Shown here piece by piece: positions 5,005 to 9,785 of a stretch of 9,785 nucleotides of DNA (its first letter is position 1; every line of letters starts with the position of its first letter). The stretch is taken from NCBI GenBank assembly GCA_031423755.1, contig JANPGC010000082.1, forward strand, positions 1-9,785, in the 5' to 3' direction. A program made the position numbers and the translations under genes. The stretch is from JANMEX01 sp031423755 (GTDB lineage: Bacteria; Pseudomonadota; Alphaproteobacteria; Rhizobiales; Rhizobiaceae). Below the pieces are notes generated by a model that was given only the letters and a program-made list of their open reading frames with translations, was not told the origin of the DNA and searched no databases.

Positions 5005-5883
5005 ATGATTGACAAACCAAACGACCGCCCGCCGCAGAACCGCATCCCGGAAGACCGCGCCGCAAAGGACACGCATTACGCCAAGCTGCGCCGTGACTTC
5101 CGCGACCAGAAGGCCGGCGGCCCGCCAAAGCGCCCTGAGCGCCCGGCAACGCCCGGCACACGCGGCCCGGAAGGGCTGGTGCGCCTCTACGGCATCCACA
5201 CCGTGCGCGCCGCGCTCGACAATCCCGAGCGCACCATCAAGCGCATGCTGGTGACGCGCAACGCGCTGGAGCGGCTGGAGATCGAAGACGTTTCGTCCCT
5301 GCCCTTCCCTGCCGAGATCGTCGATCCGCGCGCGATTGACAAGGAGACCGGTTCGGAAGCCGTGCATCAGGGCGTGATGATCGAAGCCGAACCTTTGCGC
5401 GCCAAGTCGCTCGAAGCGCTCGGCGAGACGGATCTGCTCCTGATCCTCGATCAGGTCACAGACCCGCACAATGTCGGCGCGATCATGCGCTCGGCCGTCG
5501 CGTTCAATTGCGGCGCGCTGATCACCACTGCGCGGCACAGCCCCCAAGAATCAGGCGTCCTCGCCAAGGCCGCATCCGGTGCGCTGGAGCTGATCCCGCA
5601 CATCGAAGTGCGCAATCTCTCCGATGCGCTGGCTCAAGTCGAAGCGCTCGGCTACCAGACCATCGGTCTCGATTCCGGCGGCCCGGTTGAGCTTGAGGCC
5701 AGCTTTACCGGCAAGAAGGTGGCACTGGTGCTCGGCGCCGAAGGCAAGGGTCTGCGGCAGAAGACGCAAGAGACAGTCAACACACTGGCGCGGCTCGACA
5801 TGCCCGGCGTGATCAAATCGCTCAACGTGTCGAATGCGGCAGCGCTGAGCCTCTATGCGGCGCGCAAGGCCTTGTCGAAGTAA
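5005..5883 (+). CDS. rlmB: SpoU/TrmH-family RNA 2'-O-methyltransferase, RlmB-like
   Basis: Members methylate a ribose 2'-O using SAM through a trefoil-knot (SPOUT) fold; RlmB modifies G2251 in the 23S rRNA peptidyl-transferase region. The 292-aa product has the substrate-binding N-terminal domain from about LVRLYGIHTVRAALDNP (58-74) to QGVMIEA (122-128). It then has motif 1 DQVTDPHNVGAIMRSA (149-164), motif 2 LVLGAEGKGL (241-250) and motif 3 MPGVIKSLNVSNAAALSLY (266-284). The first about 55 residues form a basic, proline-rich, probably disordered extension, common in alphaproteobacterial members. ATG 5005 is preferred to the upstream GTG 4960: GGGAG lies before it, and the longer form would begin inside the repeat element. 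The exact target (RlmB versus another TrmH-like enzyme) is inferred from family resemblance. A possibly co-transcribed gene starts 4 bp after its stop. Confidence 0.93.
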   Translation: MIDKPNDRPPQNRIPEDRAAKDTHYAKLRRDFRDQKAGGPPKRPERPATPGTRGPEGLVRLYGIHTVRAALDNPERTIKRMLVTRNALERLEIEDVSSLPFPAEIVDPRAIDKETGSEAVHQGVMIEAEPLRAKSLEALGETDLLLILDQVTDPHNVGAIMRSAVAFNCGALITTARHSPQESGVLAKAASGALELIPHIEVRNLSDALAQVEALGYQTIGLDSGGPVELEASFTGKKVALVLGAEGKGLRQKTQETVNTLARLDMPGVIKSLNVSNAAALSLYAARKALSK

Positions 5884-5887
5884 GGCG

Positions 5888-6643
5888 ATGGAAGCGGCGG
5901 GGCGACATGAAAGTGCGCCGGTCCGCGTCTTCGTCAGCCTGACAACAATTCCCTCGCGCATGGGCGGGCTCGCCCGCTGCATTGCGTCATTGGAAGCACA
6001 GACACTGCCGCCTGAGCGAATTTTTCTGTGCGTTCCTCAGACTTATCGCCGGTTCGAGACGCCAGAACCGCTACCGTTTGTCGCCTCTCAACTCGGCACG
6101 CGCATCGAAGTCATCCGCTGCCATGACGACGGGCCGGGCACCAAAATTCTCGGCTCACTCGACCGCGTGCCAAAGGAGCCGAACGTGCTTCTGGTGCTGG
6201 TCGATGATGACGCAGCCTACGAGCCGCACATGCTGGCGACATTTGCTGAAGCTTTCCGCGCGCGACCGGACGCAGCCAGCTCATTCTACGTTTACCGCTA
6301 CCGCGGCTTGGACGTCGGCCAAGGCAATGACGGCTTCGCCATTCCAGCCCACACGCTCCGCGGCCTGCAGGACTTCCACGCCAAAATCCGCACACACCGC
6401 CATCTGTTTTTCGTCGATGACCTGTGGATCTCGTTCTACCTCTGGATGAACAATGTGCCCATCCAAACCCTCGCCGCCAAAGCCGGGCCGACAGGATTTA
6501 TCCGCCAAGTCTACAATGACATTGACGCGCTCGCCCGGCAAACCGGCGAGTTCACGCGAAGGCGCGCCATGTCGCGTTCGATCTGGTATCTGCGCTTGAG
6601 GTTTGGGGCGATGGGGCTGTGGATGCGGAAATTCGGCGGTTAG
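5888..6643 (+). CDS. Glycosyltransferase-like protein (GT-A fold, unknown substrate)
   Basis: The 251-aa product starts with a nucleotide-sugar-binding-like strand and turn, VRVFVSLTTIPSRMGGLARCIASLEAQTLPPERI (12-45), typical of GT-A enzymes. DDGPGTK follows (80-86), then the metal-binding acidic motif LVLVDDDAAYEP (102-113) in the position of the DXD motif. A second conserved-looking acidic stretch is FFVDDLWISFYLW (174-186). There is no signal peptide or membrane span, so it is probably cytosolic or peripheral. ATG 5888 lies 4 bp after rlmB; an in-frame ATG at 5855 would overlap rlmB by 29 bp. The weak AAGG before 5888 leaves the start uncertain. Close spacing suggests co-transcription with rlmB, without an obvious functional link. 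Donor and acceptor cannot be told from sequence. Confidence 0.75.
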   Translation: MEAAGRHESAPVRVFVSLTTIPSRMGGLARCIASLEAQTLPPERIFLCVPQTYRRFETPEPLPFVASQLGTRIEVIRCHDDGPGTKILGSLDRVPKEPNVLLVLVDDDAAYEPHMLATFAEAFRARPDAASSFYVYRYRGLDVGQGNDGFAIPAHTLRGLQDFHAKIRTHRHLFFVDDLWISFYLWMNNVPIQTLAAKAGPTGFIRQVYNDIDALARQTGEFTRRRAMSRSIWYLRLRFGAMGLWMRKFGG

Positions 6644-6644
6644 C

Positions 6645-6700
6645 CGTCTTCTCCCCGCATCTTCTGCGGGGAGAAGATGCCGACAGGCAGATGAGGGGCG
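6645..6700. repeat. Rhizobial-type intergenic palindromic repeat
   Basis: TCTTCTCCCCGCA (6647-6659) pairs perfectly with TGCGGGGAGAAGA (6665-6677) around a 5-nt loop. The tail GCCGACAGGCAGATGAGGGG follows. This hairpin-plus-tail pattern is one I recognise as a very common intergenic repeat in Rhizobium, Mesorhizobium and relatives (RIME-like). It begins 1 bp after the glycosyltransferase stop and could also serve as a transcript-end hairpin for that gene. Confidence 0.7.
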
Positions 6701-6784
6701 CACGCCACCAGATTAGGCATTTGGTATCGCAACTGCATTTCAGCACACGATCCGCAGGCCCGTGCTTCATGAACCCTCAGTCGC

Positions 6785-6842
6785 AAAACGGAAGTGGCAG
6801 TTTCTTGCCCACTGCAAAACAACTCAAGAGGCGTTCCGTTTT
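6785..6842. terminator. Inverted repeat, possible terminator for the gnd transcript
   Basis: AAAACGGAA (6785-6793) and TTCCGTTTT (6834-6842) form a perfect 9-bp stem, with a smaller imperfect stem (GTGGCA with TGCCCAC) inside. It lies about 20 bp beyond the small ORF that follows gnd. In the minus direction the stem ends in a short T run, giving an intrinsic-terminator look, though the 40-nt loop is large. The rest of the 218-bp gap 6644-6861 holds only the palindrome at 6645-6700. Confidence 0.4.
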
Positions 6843-6861
6843 AAATGATAAGACCGCCTTG

Positions 6862-7113
6862 CTAAAACCCGGACGACGTCTTTTGCGCACTCGCGGTGTC
6901 AACAATGGCCTCTCGTTTCTTGGCTTTCTGAATTACGCCTCTGCCGCTTTGGTATTCGCGGACAAGGCGGCGACCCTCCTCCGGGTCATTGTAGCTGACC
7001 GGATTGCCGGATTCCAAATACACCCGCTGATCGTCTTCGACGATGCGCTTCAGACCATTCAAATCAAACCGCTTCATATGCCTGCCGAAATCAGAAATTT
7101 CCGCATCCCTCAC
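6862..7113 (-). CDS. Small hypothetical protein coupled to gnd
   Basis: I do not recognise a named family. From GTG 7113 the product is 83 aa; a shorter reading from ATG 7077 gives 71 aa beginning MKRFDLNGLKRIVEDDQRVY. It is hydrophilic and charged, with a middle section LESGNPVSYNDPEEGRRLVREY and a basic QKAKKRE stretch near the C terminus. There is no membrane span or signal peptide. The GTG start overlaps the gnd TGA by 4 bp (GTGA, 7110-7113), the classic layout for translational coupling, and a GGGGGAGCGGGG stretch in the gnd 3' end can supply ribosome binding. The composition looks protein-like rather than a shadow, since no gene lies opposite it. Function unknown; the position hints at co-expression with gnd. 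Confidence 0.55.
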   Translation of the reverse strand: MRDAEISDFGRHMKRFDLNGLKRIVEDDQRVYLESGNPVSYNDPEEGRRLVREYQSGRGVIQKAKKREAIVDTASAQKTSSGF

Positions 7114-8552
7114 TTGCCAGCCCCGCTCCCCCAAGGCCCATGCTGACCCGCAGCCCCGCCGTCCGTGCGTTCAAACCCGTGCGCACCAAAGAAATCGCGC
7201 TGGGCCTGGATGAGGTTGGCGACGCCGCGTCCCTGGCGGTAGCCGTCGAAATATCCAAGCGCCGACGACAGTGCGGGAAGAGGGATACCCGCCTCCGCCG
7301 CGAGCGCAACAGTCTTGCGCAAGGGGCCGTGGCCCTGCTTCATCATCTTGATGAACTGCGGCGCGGTCAGCAAATTCACCGGCTTGTCCTTCTTGCGGTA
7401 GGACGAGGCGATCGTGTCAAGGAACTGCGAACGGATGATGCAGCCTGCCCGCCAGATTTTGGCAGTGGTCGCCATCGGCAGGTTCCACGCGAACTCCTTA
7501 GACGCCGCCTCCATCACCGCAAAGCCTTGCGCATAGGCGCAGATTTTGCCGGCAAACAGCGCAAGCTCAAGCTGCCGCAGGAACGCGTGCGTCGGCTTGG
7601 CGCGGAACCTGGTCTTCAGCGCTCCATACGCCGCCTCGGCGGCGAGGCGCTCGTCCTTGAACGAAGACAGGCTGCGCGCGGCAACGGCAGCCTCGATGGC
7701 CGTGGCTGGCACGCCCATCATCTGCGCCTCGATCACCGACCATTTGCCGGTGCCCTTTTGCCCGGCGCGGTCGACGATCATGTCAACCATCGCCTTTTTG
7801 CCTTTCGGGTCCGTGGCCTTCAAGACTTCGGCGGAGATTTCGATGAGATAGGAGTTGAGCTTGCCCTTGTTCCACGTCTCGAACACAGCGCCGATTTCCG
7901 CCGCGCCCATGCCCGCGCCATCGCGCAGGATGCCGTAGATTTCGGAGATCATTTCCATGTCGGCATACTCGATGCCGTTGTGGATGGTTTTGACAAAATG
8001 CCCCGCGCCGTTCTCGCCGAGCCATGCCGCGCAGGATTCGCCCTTGAACTTGGCTGAGATTGCGCTCAGCACCGGCTCAACGCGCGTCCACGATGATTTC
8101 TTGCCGCCGACCATGATTGACGGGCCATGCCGCGCGCCCTCTTCGCCACCGGAAACGCCCATGCCGATAAAGGTGAGACCTGTATCCTTGAGCTCGTCAA
8201 ACCGGCGGATCGTGTCGCGGAAATTGGCGTTGCCAGCGTCAATGATGATGTCATTCTTCGACAGGAGATTGCGCAGCACGGCGATCTGCTCATCCACCGC
8301 TTCGCCCGCCTTGACCATGATGATCACAGGCCGTGGCGGGCGGATGGCAGCTATGAATTCCGCTTCCGAAAGACACGGAATGATCTTGGATTTCAGTGCG
8401 CCTGCGTTGGCGTGGAAAGCAGTGGTCTTGTCGCCGGTGCGGTTCCAGACCGCGATGGGAAATCCCTTTTCCGCAATGTTCAAAGCCAGGTTTGAACCCA
8501 TCACACCAAGACCGATCAGACCGATCTCGGCCTGCGCCGCTGCATTCGCCAT
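7110..8552 (-). CDS. gnd: 6-phosphogluconate dehydrogenase, decarboxylating
   Basis: This cytosolic enzyme of the oxidative pentose phosphate pathway converts 6-phosphogluconate and NADP+ to ribulose 5-phosphate, CO2 and NADPH. The 480-aa product is of normal full length for the long form. It has the Rossmann loop IGLIGLGVMGSN (10-21), WNRT (36-39), IDAGN (104-108), the substrate loop GMGVSGGEEGARHGPSIM (130-147), and the catalytic block HFVKTIHNGIEYADME (185-200) with Lys188 and Asn192. The C-terminal tail HGFERTDGG reaches the partner subunit's active site. ATG 8552 has a strong GGAGGAG ribosome binding site. No zwf or pgl is next to it in this window; a small ORF overlaps its stop by 4 bp. 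Confidence 0.97.
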   Translation of the reverse strand: MANAAAQAEIGLIGLGVMGSNLALNIAEKGFPIAVWNRTGDKTTAFHANAGALKSKIIPCLSEAEFIAAIRPPRPVIIMVKAGEAVDEQIAVLRNLLSKNDIIIDAGNANFRDTIRRFDELKDTGLTFIGMGVSGGEEGARHGPSIMVGGKKSSWTRVEPVLSAISAKFKGESCAAWLGENGAGHFVKTIHNGIEYADMEMISEIYGILRDGAGMGAAEIGAVFETWNKGKLNSYLIEISAEVLKATDPKGKKAMVDMIVDRAGQKGTGKWSVIEAQMMGVPATAIEAAVAARSLSSFKDERLAAEAAYGALKTRFRAKPTHAFLRQLELALFAGKICAYAQGFAVMEAASKEFAWNLPMATTAKIWRAGCIIRSQFLDTIASSYRKKDKPVNLLTAPQFIKMMKQGHGPLRKTVALAAEAGIPLPALSSALGYFDGYRQGRGVANLIQAQRDFFGAHGFERTDGGAAGQHGPWGSGAGK

Positions 8553-8631
8553 AAATATTCTCCTCCGCGCCGAACCCTGTGGCGCGGGCGGACACTAATA
8601 AGGAATTTCAGCCGCGTAAACTGCCGCGACG

Positions 8632-8669
8632 GGTTTCATTCACAGTGAATATCAAATCAGTGTGAAACC
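8632..8669. promoter_or_regulatory. Operator-like palindromes upstream of gnd
   Basis: ATTCAC-A-GTGAAT (8638-8650) is a perfect odd-centred palindrome. It is enclosed by GGTTTCA (8632-8638) and TGAAACC (8663-8669), about 80-115 bp upstream of the gnd start. This could bind a dimeric regulator of gnd. I did not find a clear -10/-35 pair to tie it to. Confidence 0.4.
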
Positions 8670-8680
8670 TCAGGGTCTGG

Positions 8681-8945
8681 CCCAAAATTCAATTTGATGA
8701 GTCAAATGCAGTGATTTTCAAGAAGCATGGGTCCCCGCCAGCGGCTTGCCGCTTAAGGGCGCAAGGCAATCGTATGTGGAGTTTTTTGGTGAATTCCCGC
8801 ACGGACACGTCTTTCCGGGGCCACGCTGGATATTTTCACAGATGGCCACATGGGATTGCCCTGACTAGCGGCGGAGCAGAAATGGGTCCGTGAGCACCGG
8901 AACCGCAGAAAATCGCTCCATTTGGCTATCAAAGTGGATTTTCTG
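8681..8945. repeat. Palindromic intergenic repeat element, copy B (with nested insert)
   Basis: A 265-bp relative of the element at 4792-4960, filling most of the 401-bp gap between gnd and the aldehyde dehydrogenase gene. The left end (AAAATTCAATTTGATGAG from 8684) matches the reverse complement of the right end (8919-8942) over about 24 positions with a few mismatches and one gap. The 34-nt core at 8728-8761 is identical to copy A, and CGTGAGCACCGGA (8889-8901) near the right end is shared too. Copy B is about 96 bp longer because of the segment at 8765-8860. The right end stops 8 bp short of the aldehyde dehydrogenase stop codon. Confidence 0.8.
8765..8860. repeat. Nested inverted-repeat segment inside copy B
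   Basis: GGCAATCGTATGTGG (8765-8779) and CCACATGGGATTGCC (8846-8860) are inverted repeats matching at 13 of 15 positions, bounding a 96-bp segment absent from copy A. A smaller GTGAA (8789-8793) / TTCAC (8835-8839) pair lies inside. The segment equals the length difference between the copies, so it behaves like a separate palindromic unit inserted into (or lost from) the larger element. Confidence 0.7.
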
Positions 8946-8953
8946 CCAGACTT

Positions 8954-9784
8954 TCAGGCTTCCCAGCCGCCGATCCCCTTCACTTCAAGGAAATCATGGA
9001 TGCCCCAGTCGGCATACTCGCGCCCGTTGCCGGATTGCTTGTAGCCGCCGAACGGCTGGAATGTGTCCCAGTCCGGATGGTTGATGTTAACCTGGCCCGC
9101 GCGGATCTGCCGGGCAACCTTGCGGGCACGCTCGAGATTTCCGGACTGGATGTAGCCTGCAAGCCCGTAAACCGTGTCATTGGCAATCTCGATGGCCTCT
9201 GCCTCGTCCTTGTACGGCATGATCGCCAGTACAGGGCCGAACACCTCTTCGACAGCAATCGTGTGATGCCGCTCGACATGACCGAAGATGGTGGGCTTCA
9301 CGTAGTAGCCGTGGTTAAGCCCGCCCGGACGGCCAGGTCCACCCGCAACGAGCGTATTGCCCTCGGCAATCGCCGTCTCGATCAACCCTTGAATCTTGTT
9401 GAACTGCGCTTCTGAAACGACAGGCCCAAGCCCCGTCTTCTCATCGCGCGGGTCGCCAGTGACAATCTTGGCAGCAGTCGCAGCAGCATATTCCAGCGCC
9501 TCTTCATGACGCCCGGCAGGCACCAGCATCCGCGTCGGCGCGTTGCAGCTTTGCCCCGTATTGGACATGCAGGCGCGCACGCCTTTGGACACGGCCTTCT
9601 TCAGGTCTGCATCGTCAAGAATGATGTTCGGCGACTTGCCGCCCAGTTCCTGAGACACGCGCTTGACCGTATCTGCCGCCGTCTTGGCAACAATGATGCC
9701 CGCACGGGTCGAACCGGTGAACGACATCATGTCCACATCCGGGTGCGCCGCAAGCACCTGCCCCACGGATGGTCCATCACCATT
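8954..9784 (-). CDS. NAD(P)-dependent aldehyde dehydrogenase, C-terminal part (runs off right edge)
   Basis: The enzyme family oxidises aldehydes to carboxylic acids with NAD(P)+. The 276 visible residues begin NGDGPSVGQVLAAHPDVDMMSFTGSTRAG, the segment that closes the coenzyme-binding site. They include the catalytic general base Glu in QELGGKSPNIILDDAD (residue 46 of the fragment) and the nucleophile Cys in NTGQSCNAPTRML (residue 80), 34 residues apart as in the family. VEEVFGPVLAIMPY, the NAD-binding EVFGP motif, comes later, then PFGGYKQSGNGREYADWGIHDFLEVKGI at the C terminus. The full family length is about 475-500, so roughly 200 N-terminal residues lie outside. Key residues are intact. 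The substrate cannot be assigned from this part. Confidence 0.95.
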   Translation of the reverse strand, partial: NGDGPSVGQVLAAHPDVDMMSFTGSTRAGIIVAKTAADTVKRVSQELGGKSPNIILDDADLKKAVSKGVRACMSNTGQSCNAPTRMLVPAGRHEEALEYAAATAAKIVTGDPRDEKTGLGPVVSEAQFNKIQGLIETAIAEGNTLVAGGPGRPGGLNHGYYVKPTIFGHVERHHTIAVEEVFGPVLAIMPYKDEAEAIEIANDTVYGLAGYIQSGNLERARKVARQIRAGQVNINHPDWDTFQPFGGYKQSGNGREYADWGIHDFLEVKGIGGWEA

Positions 9785-9785
9785 G

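Noticed and set aside
4933..5547. 204-aa open frame on the minus strand
   Set aside because: It lies opposite rlmB, which has clear SPOUT motifs; the frame has no recognisable domain and is a high-GC shadow.
7140..8057. 305-aa open frame on the plus strand
   Set aside because: Antisense to gnd, arginine-rich low-information translation; typical shadow of a GC-rich gene.
7957..8598. 213-aa open frame on the plus strand
   Set aside because: Also antisense to the N-terminal half of gnd with no family features.
1..9785. CRISPR array
   Set aside because: The only repeats are one tandem duplication, the two palindromic elements and short operators; none shows regular repeat-spacer spacing.

Overview
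The window looks like a chromosomal stretch from an alphaproteobacterium, most likely order Hyphomicrobiales (Rhizobiales). The evidence is the GC-rich core genes, the tRNA-Tyr/tRNA-Gly/tuf gene set, an intergenic palindrome of the kind scattered through rhizobial genomes (6645-6700), and core-gene sequences of alphaproteobacterial style. No species can be named from the sequence alone.

Layout, left to right. (1) 3-803, minus: 5' two thirds of an EF-Tu gene (tuf), running off the left edge. (2) 804-1599: a short divergent control region, then a type II toxin-antitoxin pair of the BrnT/BrnA family on the plus strand. The toxin carries an in-frame 30-bp tandem duplication. (3) 1620-2520, minus: a Rid-family (YjgF/UK114) protein and a MAPEG-family membrane protein, both host-like in composition. 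(4) 2530-4411: a visibly AT-richer block with a TcmP-like methyltransferase-fold protein (plus) and a three-cysteine-motif protein of the phage Gp37/Gp68 (DUF5131) family (minus). They meet tail to tail and share a TTAA stop overlap. (5) 4412-4677, minus: tRNA-Gly(UCC) and tRNA-Tyr(GUA), with a sigma-70-like promoter upstream. (6) 4792-4960: a small palindromic repeat element, then rlmB-like 23S rRNA methyltransferase and a glycosyltransferase-like gene on the plus strand. (7) 6644-8552: a rhizobial-type palindrome, a small conserved-looking ORF coupled to gnd, and gnd (6-phosphogluconate dehydrogenase) on the minus strand. (8) 8553-9785: a second, longer copy of the repeat element with a nested inverted repeat, then the C-terminal part of an aldehyde dehydrogenase gene (minus) running off the right edge.

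How it fits together. In E. coli tufB is co-transcribed behind tRNA genes that include tRNA-Tyr and tRNA-Gly. Here tRNA-Tyr, tRNA-Gly and tuf have the same order and strand, but about 3.6 kb of accessory genes lies between them. The natural reading is an ancestral tRNA-tuf locus opened by insertion(s) just after tRNA-Gly, leaving tuf dependent on a promoter of its own. The accessory block, with a toxin-antitoxin pair and a TcmP/three-Cys pair, is the part most worth following up as a possible nucleic-acid-modifying or defence-like system; that function is inference, not shown by the sequence.
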